Source: Anaerolineales bacterium HSG25 (lineage in GTDB: Bacteria > Chloroflexota > Anaerolineae > 4572-78 > J111). Taken from it: a stretch of 37,744 bases of DNA. Below the pieces are notes generated by a model that searched no databases, was not told the DNA's origin, and saw only the letters and a program-made list of their open reading frames with translations. A program made the translations under genes and the position numbers. Every line of letters begins with the position of its first letter. Within the stretch, counting starts at the first letter, position 1. The stretch covers positions 1 to 37,744 of the forward strand of contig JAUCGA010000053.1 in the NCBI GenBank assembly GCA_030377865.1, written 5' to 3'. Below are positions 1 to 6,857 of this stretch, piece after piece.

Positions 1-93
1 ACTGAGCGTAATGAGCACAAGGCCACCATTGATTGGCGCTTCACAATTCCAAATGCTAGGGATAAGTTGAAAAAACTATATCCTGAGCATTAA
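1..93 (+). pseudogene. 3' end of a probable transposase gene (cut by window edge)
   Basis: Frame 1 is open from base 1 and stops at 91-93. It encodes 30 residues ending in DWRFTIPNARDKLKKLYPEH. The ending 'DWRFT...AR.KLK.LYP' resembles, from memory, the C-terminus of IS630-type DDE transposases; this has not been checked. No other gene reads through here, and the stretch sits immediately before the cmr operon. Whether the upstream part is intact cannot be seen. If it is an insertion sequence, it separates this cmr block from any cas10 or cmr3 further upstream. Confidence 0.4.
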
Positions 94-301
94 CTACGTG
101 CCAAAACTTTTTTGACGAGGTACTAGTACGCGGGCGGTGTCTCACTACATGTACTTTTAGAGGATTTGTTTTCTTGAAAACCCCTTGAATGGAACTCTTG
201 TTCTTGGACTCTAGGTCTATTTGCCCGATTAATAAACCTGTACTACAATAGCCTTCTTCACCCCTATCTATCTATCTTTTCTTTTGAGGTAACAAGTAAC
301 T
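94..301. other. Intergenic region between transposase tail and cmr1
   Basis: There is no gene here. The first ~60 bases probably include the end of the insertion sequence, but its partner end is outside the window, so the boundary cannot be fixed. A promoter-like pair lies at 221-249. The bases just before cmr1 contain a GAGGT Shine-Dalgarno-like stretch about 10 nt from the ATG. Confidence 0.4.
221..249 (+). promoter_or_regulatory. Candidate sigma-70 type promoter of the cmr operon
   Basis: TTGCCC at 221-226 and TACAAT at 244-249 are separated by 17 bp, 53 bp upstream of the cmr1 start. The -10 is good and the -35 is weak. If real, the four cmr genes can be transcribed independently of anything upstream of the transposase remnant. 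Confidence 0.35.
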
Positions 302-1177
302 ATGGATGAACATATTGTAACACTTCGGGCAATCACGCCAGTTTGGACGGCAGGACTTGACCGAGAAGGTGACGTACCCCGCGAGGTCGGCCTGATGGGG
401 TCGATACGCTGGTGGTATGAAGTTTTAGTACGGGGATTGGGTGGTTTTGCCTGTGACCCGACCGATAACGATCGGTGTGCTTTTGATGATGCGGGGTATA
501 AAGTTGGTGGTGTAGATGACGGATTACGTACCGTTTGCCCCACTTGTCGGCTGTTTGGCTGTGGAGGCTGGGCCAGTAAAGTTCGTCTGTTAGCAACCGA
601 TGCCAAAGGCAATGCCAACTTCTCGCTAGAGAAAGCTGAAACCGAGTTTCAACTCCATTTTTGGATCAACAAACCGTTACTGGTGGTGGAAACATGGCTT
701 CTGCATCAGACCTTCCATCTGATTGACCAGTACGGGGCATTAGGCGGACGTACCACCCTCAAACCGCCCAAACAGCCTGACTATGGACAGGTTCGTGTCC
801 TCAAAAATATTTCGTTATCTAAAAAACTTGAACGAACTGATGTGACTGCATGGCTGGTTAAGATGGCTCAAAACTCATCAAGTTTACAGTCACGACAGGC
901 ACATCAATCGTCAGAAATTCCCCGGCTTGACCTGTTCTTTTTTAAGAGCAACAAATGGCTCGACCGACAACAGATGAACGAGATTGTTAAGGCTGACCGG
1001 AGCGGTTTTATGGCCGGTAAACGAGGCATTAGCAAGAAGATTTTCTCCTCAAATGGGGGCAATCGATTTTGGGGATATGCAAAAGATCAACGCATGTTAG
1101 ATAGTATGTTAAGAACGTTAGATCGATTACACATCAATGGCGTAAAAACCGGACAGGAGGTTATTCATGGCCTATAA
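302..1177 (+). CDS. cmr1: Type III-B CRISPR RAMP protein Cmr1
   Basis: Cmr1 is a Cas7-family subunit of the Cmr interference complex, which binds crRNA and cleaves target RNA. The N-terminus carries the family hallmarks: 'ITPVWTAG' (about residues 10-17), 'GLMGSIRWWYEVLVRGLGG' (about 30-48), then a cysteine cluster ending in 'CPTCRLFGCGGWASK' (about 80-93), which is typical of Cmr1. At 291 residues it is at the short end for the family. It is the first gene of a four-gene operon and overlaps the next gene by 11 bp. Cas10 (Cmr2) and Cmr3 are not found downstream, and upstream lies only a transposase tail. Identification is by motif recognition. Confidence 0.85.
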   Translation: MDEHIVTLRAITPVWTAGLDREGDVPREVGLMGSIRWWYEVLVRGLGGFACDPTDNDRCAFDDAGYKVGGVDDGLRTVCPTCRLFGCGGWASKVRLLATDAKGNANFSLEKAETEFQLHFWINKPLLVVETWLLHQTFHLIDQYGALGGRTTLKPPKQPDYGQVRVLKNISLSKKLERTDVTAWLVKMAQNSSSLQSRQAHQSSEIPRLDLFFFKSNKWLDRQQMNEIVKADRSGFMAGKRGISKKIFSSNGGNRFWGYAKDQRMLDSMLRTLDRLHINGVKTGQEVIHGL

Positions 1178-2282
1178 TCAAGACCGCTCTCGTGGTGGTG
1201 GGGGAAGGGGCCGCGGTGACCAACGGGGTGGCCGCGGAGGAGATCGTCAGAGTCCACCTTCGCGGCAAACTCTGCCCGAAAGTTACGACTTGTATGTTCG
1301 TTATCCTACCGAAACAGAGGATGATGTTCGACGTATTCTTGGCAATCATCCCAAAGCCTACGCCGAACTGGAATCAGCCCATACTCGCACCTCGTTGTTA
1401 GCCACCGCGCTGGTTGAACGAACCAAAGAGTTTTCTAAAAGTGGGCATCGAAAATTTGGCGGTGGGTATCCGGGGCTACTGCACAATAAGCGGGGTATAA
1501 ACGACTACACCAAAACGGTTATTCAGCCTGCCCTAGAGCAGTTAAAGGCGTTAGATATCTATCCACCCAAGGTTGATGTGAGCGCCCTACCACCCCACTC
1601 TTTTTATCTTCAGTTTCGGTTCACTCTCACTCGTCCGTTTTACAGTCGAGATGATGACCAGTTTTATATTCACGAAAATCCGGTCATGAAAGACACGGTG
1701 TTTAAAGTACCAATGGTTCGTCCGAGCAGTTGGAAAGGCACCATGCGAGGTACGGCGACAAAAGTGGCCGCTAAATATCCTAAACTGATTAATGAACTGT
1801 TTGGGTATGCTCGTGGTAATGATGATGATAGTGAAGACCCAGGTCAACGAAGTCGGTTAATCTTTTTTCCTACCTTTTTCGACGCGATTGATCTGGACAT
1901 GATCAATCCTCATAGCCGTCGCACCAAAGCCGGAACCGTACCGATTACGATGGAGGTTGTTCCGCCCGGTGCGACTGGATACTTCACCCTAGTTTATATT
2001 CCTGCTAATTTAATGGGCCTTGGTGAGAAGGTCATTCGAACTCGATTAGCCGGGGATATACTGATTACCGTGCAGACAATTGAACGTACTATGTGTCGCT
2101 ACGGCTTTTCGGCCAAACGGAATCGAGGCTATGGACTAGCGGATCAAAAACTTCCAGCCCGAACCAAATCGGAGCCGGGGGGACAGATTCAGCTAAAGGG
2201 CGAATCGTTACAGCATTTCAGTTCCTTTAGCGAGCTTAACAAAATTGCAGGCCAATTAATCAAAAAAATATCAAGCCAGTGA
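1167..2282 (+). CDS. RAMP (Cas7-like) protein, Cmr6-like, with N-terminal RGG-rich tail
   Basis: The core (about residues 130-350) is a RAMP protein. 'VPMVRPSSWKGTMRG' matches the conserved substrate-loop/SxKG segment seen in Cas7-type subunits, and a glycine-rich stretch (NRGYGL) occurs near the C-terminus. Gene order after Cmr1 and before Cmr4/Cmr5 makes Cmr6 or a Cmr6-like RAMP the best guess. The first ~30 residues are unusual: RSRGGGGRGRGD, QRGGRGGDR and similar, an RGG-box-like low-complexity tail normally linked to RNA binding. The start is well supported: AGGAGG ends 5 nt before the ATG and the start overlaps the cmr1 stop. It could instead be one of the less-studied 'RAMP superfamily' accessory subunits. 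Confidence 0.7.
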   Translation: MAYNQDRSRGGGGRGRGDQRGGRGGDRQSPPSRQTLPESYDLYVRYPTETEDDVRRILGNHPKAYAELESAHTRTSLLATALVERTKEFSKSGHRKFGGGYPGLLHNKRGINDYTKTVIQPALEQLKALDIYPPKVDVSALPPHSFYLQFRFTLTRPFYSRDDDQFYIHENPVMKDTVFKVPMVRPSSWKGTMRGTATKVAAKYPKLINELFGYARGNDDDSEDPGQRSRLIFFPTFFDAIDLDMINPHSRRTKAGTVPITMEVVPPGATGYFTLVYIPANLMGLGEKVIRTRLAGDILITVQTIERTMCRYGFSAKRNRGYGLADQKLPARTKSEPGGQIQLKGESLQHFSSFSELNKIAGQLIKKISSQ

Positions 2283-2289
2283 GGATATT

Positions 2290-3282
2290 ATGGCGAGTAA
2301 ACCTTATATAACCCAATTATATTACATGATGACTTTGGAGCCGCTTCATATCGGCACCAAAGAGATGGCCTTGGGCCGAGTTGATAATACGATTGTCCGC
2401 GACCAAGCCAATGGTTTGCCAAAAATACCGGCTTCTTCTTTGGCCGGAGCGACTCGGAGTGGGACAGCCATCCATTACCCTGAAAAATTTATGTACCCTG
2501 CTAAAAATGAGGCAGGTGAAACCGTCTATGCTAGTTGCTCTGGACGCGGTACGCATGATGTGGAAGACACTTGCGGTCAGCGCGACTGCCCTGTATGTGT
2601 CTCTTACGGGTTTAGAAATACCGATGAACGCTCTTTGATGAGCATGGTTCAGTTTCAAGATAGCCACATCCTGTTTTATCCAGTGCCAACTATGGCTGGG
2701 TCAGTGTGGATTGTCTCGCTCAGTACCTTACGCATGTTTTTGGAGAGCGAGTTTTTACCCAAAGATGGCCTAGATTTACAGATTTCTGAAAATTCTTACC
2801 AAATTCAAACCGCGGTAGGAACATCGGGCAAACTGAACATGGGCTGGGTCTTGTTAGATATTGCCAGTAAAAAATCTCCTATCACACCTGCTGGACGAAA
2901 AATATTGAGCCAGTTTGGCATCAGTAGTGAGATATTAGAACGAGTTGTGGTTGTACCGACCTCTTTGTTTGGGCAACTGGTCAACAACAACTTAGAGGTT
3001 CGCACTTCCAATGCTATCGACAAGATTACTGGCACAGTGATGCAGGGCGCTTTATTTACCTACGAGGCAGTGCCACGCGGCACGATTTTCTGGACGCAAG
3101 TGATTTATAAAGACCCTAGCAACTTTAGTTTAGATAACCAACCGCTAGAACAAGGTATGCTGTGGGTGCAACAACAGGTCGAACTTGGCCTGCGTACTCT
3201 TGACCCGATGGGGCTAGGTGGTAAAGTTACCCGTGGCATGGGACGAGTCAAACTACTCAATTTAGTAACAGAGGGGGCTTAA
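2290..3282 (+). CDS. cmr4: Type III-B CRISPR RAMP protein Cmr4 (backbone subunit)
   Basis: Cmr4 forms the backbone of the Cmr complex and supplies the target-RNA cleavage aspartate. Family signatures are 'EPLHIGTKE' (about residues 18-26), 'GRVDNTIVRD' then 'GLPKIPASSLAGATR' (about 30-58), the segment 'FQDSHILFYPVPTMAGSVW' corresponding to the Cmr4 'DA-LL-FPV-S--G' motif, and the C-terminal glycine-rich 'GLGGKVTRGMGRV'. A four-cysteine insertion (ASCSGRGTHDVEDTCGQ then CPVC, about residues 77-100) could bind zinc, which I do not recall as usual for Cmr4. The gene starts 7 nt after the previous stop, with GAGGA as ribosome-binding site, and is followed 3 nt later by the small-subunit gene. Confidence 0.8.
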   Translation: MASKPYITQLYYMMTLEPLHIGTKEMALGRVDNTIVRDQANGLPKIPASSLAGATRSGTAIHYPEKFMYPAKNEAGETVYASCSGRGTHDVEDTCGQRDCPVCVSYGFRNTDERSLMSMVQFQDSHILFYPVPTMAGSVWIVSLSTLRMFLESEFLPKDGLDLQISENSYQIQTAVGTSGKLNMGWVLLDIASKKSPITPAGRKILSQFGISSEILERVVVVPTSLFGQLVNNNLEVRTSNAIDKITGTVMQGALFTYEAVPRGTIFWTQVIYKDPSNFSLDNQPLEQGMLWVQQQVELGLRTLDPMGLGGKVTRGMGRVKLLNLVTEGA

Positions 3283-3285
3283 ACA

Positions 3286-3705
3286 ATGACGACTATCCAA
3301 AACCTTGACTTTTACTGTGTTGATTTTGCCCAACACATTTCTGACACGCTGTTAAAAGGAGACAATCCGGTTTCTGGCGATGATGTGGCTCAATTTGCTA
3401 CCCGTTTTTTGAGCATTTTACATACGAATGGCGTATACGCTACCTTATTGTACACAGTTTGGAAACGATATAATGGTACTAAACGAGAGCGGAAAGTCGC
3501 CGCCGCAGTGGATGAACAACTTGTCGGAAAACCCGGTCAGCAGAGCTTACTTCGGTTAGATGTTATGCAGTTTTCCTTAAAGGAATCCCAAGATGCCTTG
3601 GCTGTGGGACGCACGCTTTCCCAAAATTTAGAGAATATCTTTTTAGCCAAAGATTTGTTGAACCGTACCATGACTTATGTACGGTATCATGGTAAAACGG
3701 GGTAA
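3286..3705 (+). CDS. Cmr5-like small subunit
   Basis: This is a small, largely helical protein of 139 residues, the last gene of the operon, starting 3 nt after the cmr4 stop. Position and size fit Cmr5, the small subunit that packs along the Cmr4 backbone. Similarity by eye is weak: 'ATRFLSILHTNGVYATLLY' resembles the Cmr5 'lP..i..nGL...laf' segment, and a helical C-terminus follows. No catalytic residues are expected in this family. A different small helical subunit such as Csm2 or Cas11 is possible, but the surrounding genes favour Cmr5. Confidence 0.6.
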   Translation: MTTIQNLDFYCVDFAQHISDTLLKGDNPVSGDDVAQFATRFLSILHTNGVYATLLYTVWKRYNGTKRERKVAAAVDEQLVGKPGQQSLLRLDVMQFSLKESQDALAVGRTLSQNLENIFLAKDLLNRTMTYVRYHGKTG

Positions 3706-3848
3706 TATTTTGCTATAGATGTGGTATCAAAAAAAATGAAATTGCAAAAAATTTACCCCACATGCAAAAATCTCTCACTATGACTTTTCTTTAACTCTTA
3801 TTCTACCTAATCGTCCCCTCAACATCAGCGTTATCTACTTGCAAATAT

Positions 3849-3877
3849 TTGCTCTTGCTATCGAACAATGGTATAGT
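3849..3877 (+). promoter_or_regulatory. Candidate promoter upstream of glycosyltransferase
   Basis: TTGCTC at 3849-3854 and TATAGT at 3872-3877 are 17 bp apart. The pair points to the glycosyltransferase gene at 3997. The hairpin at 3924-3968 would lie in its leader. Confidence 0.3.
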
Positions 3878-3923
3878 ATTGTTTGTTATCCTATACATAA
3901 TTCAATGTTACTGGGCCAATGAT

Positions 3924-3968
3924 GCCTCCCGAATGATTCGGTTTATCCGAGCGGGAGGCTTTTATTTT
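3924..3968 (+). terminator. Hairpin with T-rich tail (terminator or attenuator)
   Basis: GCCTCCCG (3924-3931) pairs perfectly with CGGGAGGC (3952-3959) across a 20-nt loop, followed by TTTATTTTA. It could end cmr operon transcription, although it lies 219 nt after the last stop. As it falls between a promoter-like pair and the next gene, it could also attenuate the glycosyltransferase transcript. Confidence 0.5.
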
Positions 3969-3996
3969 ATCAAAAATTTGAGGTAAATGACGGTTT

Positions 3997-5106
3997 ATGC
4001 AAATAGGAATTGATGCAAGGTTGGTATTCTATAATAACGCTGGAATTGGTCAATATATTATTCGACTTATTGAAGCATTGGCACGAAAACATTCTGATGA
4101 TGACGGGTTTGTTATTTTACAAAGCCGTAAAGATCAGAACAATATTATTCAAGCCAACGGATTTAATCGTAAATCATTATGGACTCCTAGCCATAACAGA
4201 TTTGAGCAGTTAGCTCTTAGTTTTGAGATTTCTCGCTTGGGTCTTGATCTACTCCATAGCCCCGACTTTATCCCTCCATTTAAGCGTAACTGTAAATCAG
4301 TTATTACTGTTCATGATTTGGCTTTTTTGTTATACCCTCATTTTCTAACCAAAGAAAGCGCTCGATACTATGGTCAAATTGACCAAGCATGGCGAAATAC
4401 TGACCATATTATTGCTGTTTCAGAGGCGACCAAACAGGACAGTATTAAAATGCTGGGCGTACCTGAAAGTAAAATCACCGTGATTCATGAAGCGGCCAAC
4501 CCTATCTATAAACCCCTGCCAACTGACAAGGCCAAACAGTACGTCAAAGAACGATACAAACTAGACCGAGACTTTATCCTGTTTGTGAGTACTATCGAAC
4601 CCCGCAAAAATTTACCCGGTCTGCTTCAAGCCTACCGCCGCTTGATCGACAATTACAAATGTCCCGAAATGCTTGTCCTCGCCGGAGGTAACGGCTGGTT
4701 ATGGGAAGAAGTTTATGAAACTGTTGACCGACTTGACCTAAAATCCCATGTATCTTTTCTAGGACATGTACCCTCAGAGGATCTGGTCTACATATACAAC
4801 GCGGCTAGTTTATTTGTTCATCCCGCCTTTTACGAAGGATTCGGTTTACCGCCGCTTGAAGCCATGAACTGCGGCGTGCCGGTCATCGTCTCGAACACAT
4901 CTGCTTTTCCCGAAGTGGTTGGTGACGCAGGAGTCATGATTAATCCGCACGACTTAGATGGTCTGACCGTTGCTATGTGGCGTATTTTAACCGAGCCAGA
5001 GTTACGTAAAAAGCTGATCAAAAAAGGCTTCAAACGAGCCAAGACATTCTCTTGGGATCGGGCGGCGGAAGAAACCTTAGCCGTCTATCGCCAAGTTTGT
5101 AACTAA
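3997..5106 (+). CDS. Family 4 glycosyltransferase (GT-B fold)
   Basis: This enzyme would transfer a sugar from an activated donor, probably in cell-surface polysaccharide assembly; the substrate is unknown. It is full length for the family at 369 residues. The N-terminal acceptor domain begins 'MQIGIDARLVFYNNAGIGQY' (the glycine loop of mannosyltransferase-like GT4 enzymes). Mid-protein is 'FVSTIEPRKNLPGLL' with the E-P-R-K-N signature. The donor-binding motif 'HPAFYEGFGLPPLEAMNCGV' (about residues 270-290) has the E-x7-E pattern, followed by 'PVIVSNTSAFPEVVGDAG'. A second GT4 gene follows about 90 nt later on the same strand, which suggests a shared pathway. Confidence 0.85.
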   Translation: MQIGIDARLVFYNNAGIGQYIIRLIEALARKHSDDDGFVILQSRKDQNNIIQANGFNRKSLWTPSHNRFEQLALSFEISRLGLDLLHSPDFIPPFKRNCKSVITVHDLAFLLYPHFLTKESARYYGQIDQAWRNTDHIIAVSEATKQDSIKMLGVPESKITVIHEAANPIYKPLPTDKAKQYVKERYKLDRDFILFVSTIEPRKNLPGLLQAYRRLIDNYKCPEMLVLAGGNGWLWEEVYETVDRLDLKSHVSFLGHVPSEDLVYIYNAASLFVHPAFYEGFGLPPLEAMNCGVPVIVSNTSAFPEVVGDAGVMINPHDLDGLTVAMWRILTEPELRKKLIKKGFKRAKTFSWDRAAEETLAVYRQVCN

Positions 5107-5196
5107 TGCGGATGTGCGAATAACGAATAAGTGAATAGCGAATGAGCGATTTCACACATTCGCATATTTGCACATCCGCATATTTGTATATTCACT
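5107..5196. repeat. Imperfect palindromic repeat between two glycosyltransferases
   Basis: TGCGGATGTGCGAAT right after the first stop is answered by ATTCGCATATTTGCACATCCGC's complementary blocks at about 5157-5180. A second layer of GAATA/TATTC blocks follows (AGTGAATAGCGAAT against ATTCACTATTCGTAT). The palindrome runs up to the point where the next gene should have its ATG. It is AT-rich and made of short GAATA-type words, somewhat like the heptamer array at 30212-30470. Confidence 0.45.
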
Positions 5197-6399
5197 ATTC
5201 GTATATTATTACTAACCCCTCAGCGCCCTTATCCACCTCATCAAGGGACAACACTCCGTAATTTTAACCTAATTAAAGAGCTGGCAAAACGTTATACAGT
5301 TTATGTGTTAACGTTTCTTGAACCTGACCAAAATCCAACTGATTCTGGGCCATTAACCGCATGGTGTGACTGGGTCGAAATGCTTCCTGTTCCTCAGCGT
5401 TCTACTGCCTTGCGATTACGTCAGATGATGACGACCACGCGCCCTGATATGAGTTGGCGATTATGGTCACCCCACTTTGCCGAACGATTACAATCTATTT
5501 TGAGCGAACAGTCGTTTGATGTGGTTGAAATCGAAGGCATCGAAATGGCTCCCTACTTATCGGTTGTTGAACAGGCGACTCCGAAACCGCTGATTATCTA
5601 CGATGCTCATAATGCCGAATGGATTTTGCAATATCGAGCCTGGCTGGCTGACCGTAAGAATCCGCGGCGCTGGCTGGCCGCGCTATACAGTGCGGTGCAA
5701 TGGCGACGATTGTGGCGCTACGAAGCCGACCTATTGAATCACGTTGACCATATCATCGCCATGTCGGAACCGGATGAAAATGCTTTACGACAAGTTTCTG
5801 CTCAGACTCCCATCACAATTGTACCAAACGGCGTTGACCTTGTGAGCTATGGTCAATACGACGGTCAACCGCTTCCGTATGATTTGTTGTTTACAGGCAA
5901 GATGGATTTTCGCCCCAATATTGATGCCGTTCTCTGGTTTGCCGAGCAGGTACTTCCCCTGATTCAATCGCAACGTCCCGAAACAACCCTAGCCATCGTC
6001 GGCCAACGTCCGCACCCACGTCTTGATAGGTTACGTTCGATACCGGGTGTAACTATCACCGGCTTTGTGGATGATGTACGCCCCTATTTGGCCGGAGCAA
6101 CTGTCTATGTTGCCCCGTTGCGCGTCGGAGGAGGTACTCGGCTTAAACTTATGGAGGCTATGGCTACTGGATGCCCGATTGTCTCGACCACGGTTGGAGC
6201 AGAAGGGTTTCCGGCTCGTCATAACCAAGAGCTTCTCCTTGCCGACCAACCCGCTGATTTTGCCGAAGCTGTGTTAGCTCTGCTCAACCAGCCTCAACGT
6301 CGGGCTGAATTAGGCCAAATGGGTCGAATTTTTGCCTACAGCCACTATGGATGGGATCGATTAGTGCCCCAACTAGAACAAGTTTACCACCGCTCTTGA
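5197..6399 (+). CDS. Family 4 glycosyltransferase with no standard start codon
   Basis: This is a GT4 glycosyltransferase, about 400 residues if read from 5197. The frame clearly extends upstream of the first GTG (5305). It encodes 'RILLLTPQRPYPPHQGTTL' then 'RNFNLIKELAKRYTVYVLTF', the canonical GT4 N-terminus. Upstream of this no ATG, GTG or TTG exists back to the in-frame stop at 5143; the codon where ATG is expected (5197) is ATT. The donor-site half is intact: 'LLFTGKMDFRPNIDA', 'APLRVGGGTRLKLMEAMATG', 'PIVSTTVGAEGF'. Either ATT is used as a rare start, or the palindrome insertion removed the ATG, leaving a silent gene or a GTG-started product 36 residues shorter. No Shine-Dalgarno sequence is visible. 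The gene's stop lies in the target duplication of the MITE at 6402. Confidence 0.75.
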   Translation: MRILLLTPQRPYPPHQGTTLRNFNLIKELAKRYTVYVLTFLEPDQNPTDSGPLTAWCDWVEMLPVPQRSTALRLRQMMTTTRPDMSWRLWSPHFAERLQSILSEQSFDVVEIEGIEMAPYLSVVEQATPKPLIIYDAHNAEWILQYRAWLADRKNPRRWLAALYSAVQWRRLWRYEADLLNHVDHIIAMSEPDENALRQVSAQTPITIVPNGVDLVSYGQYDGQPLPYDLLFTGKMDFRPNIDAVLWFAEQVLPLIQSQRPETTLAIVGQRPHPRLDRLRSIPGVTITGFVDDVRPYLAGATVYVAPLRVGGGTRLKLMEAMATGCPIVSTTVGAEGFPARHNQELLLADQPADFAEAVLALLNQPQRRAELGQMGRIFAYSHYGWDRLVPQLEQVYHRS

Positions 6400-6401
6400 T
6401 G

Positions 6402-6492
6402 GTAAAAATTCAGTAAAACCGCCCTAGAAACCCGATTTCTTTGAGAAATCGGGTTTCTGATGCTCTTTCTAGTGAGTTCACTGACTATTTAC
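6402..6492 (+). mobile_element. MITE family A, copy 1 (91 bp)
   Basis: The ends are GTAAAAATTCAGTAAA and GTTCACTGACTATTTAC, imperfect inverted repeats. The centre is a 13-bp stem of GAAACCCGATTTCT and its complement. Flanks TCTTGATG (6394-6401) and TCTTGATT (6493-6500) are an 8-bp target duplication with one mismatch. The TGA stop of the upstream glycosyltransferase lies inside the left duplication. Confidence 0.85.
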
Positions 6493-6653
6493 TCTTGATT
6501 GATGTTCAGCGTTTCGAGAATAGCGCTATTAGTACAAGACGGCGTAAATCCATTGGTAGTTGGAGCGCAGGCATCCTTGCCTGCACCGCACATAGTGCGG
6601 AGAACTTCTGCCAAGCTATATTAGCTATTTTAAGGTTAAACAAAATAATCAAA

Positions 6654-6681
6654 TTGACATAATGTCAAGATTACCTATACT
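6654..6681 (+). promoter_or_regulatory. Strong candidate promoter of the VanW gene with overlapping palindrome
   Basis: TTGACA (6654-6659) is followed after 16 bp by TATACT (6676-6681). The -35 is the left half of a perfect palindrome TTGACATAATGTCAA (6654-6668), a plausible operator. The VanW gene starts 177 bp downstream, so the leader is long and crosses repeats D and B. Confidence 0.5.
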
Positions 6682-6743
6682 GAGTATCAAATTGTTAGAA
6701 TCATCGTAGGAATCGGGATTAATTAACTTGTGCTGTCGGTTAT

Positions 6744-6827
6744 GAGAGTGGTTCGGGAATAAAGGAGTGCAAAAGCTTCTTTATTCCCGAATTTGAATTT
6801 TTATGCGATGATATGTTATTGCCGAAC
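6744..6827 (+). repeat. Repeat family B, copy 1 (internally deleted)
   Basis: It shares AGGAGTGCAAAAGCTTCTT and TTTTTATGCGATGATA...TTATTGCCGAAC with the inverted copy at 8812-8942 and the split copy at 32805-33187. Relative to the copy at 8812 it lacks the middle section with the second 'aagcttttgcactcc' arm. An ATG at 6813 lies inside the repeat and is therefore not trusted as a gene start. Confidence 0.6.
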
Positions 6828-6857
6828 ACGTCTATGGAACAAACCAAAGAGGGTACT

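Larger units (their letters stand above)
3706..3996. other. Spacer between cmr operon and glycosyltransferase gene; no CRISPR array
   Basis: No gene and no direct-repeat/spacer pattern are present, so this is not a CRISPR array. It holds a weak promoter-like pair at 3849-3877 (TTGCTC, 17 bp, TATAGT) and a strong hairpin with a T-rich tail at 3924-3968. Confidence 0.5.
6493..6857. other. Intergenic region before the VanW gene, rich in repeats
   Basis: A 73-codon open frame starts inside the MITE, but it looks like a chance frame and is not called. Contents in order are a small hairpin (GCAGGCATCC/TTGCCTGC, about 6568-6585), a strong promoter (6654-6681), a half-copy of repeat family D (about 6709-6735) and a copy of repeat family B (6744-6827). 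Confidence 0.5.

Noticed and set aside
3706..3996. Possible CRISPR array after the cmr operon
   Set aside because: No direct repeat with regular spacing is present here or elsewhere in the window. The tandem repeats found (heptamers, 140-bp and 180-bp units) lack spacer architecture.
6441..6662. 73-codon plus-strand frame beginning MRNRVSDALSSEF
   Set aside because: It begins inside MITE A copy 1 and runs through a promoter region. The same MRNRVSDALS start appears wherever a MITE copy lies, so the frame is repeat-derived.
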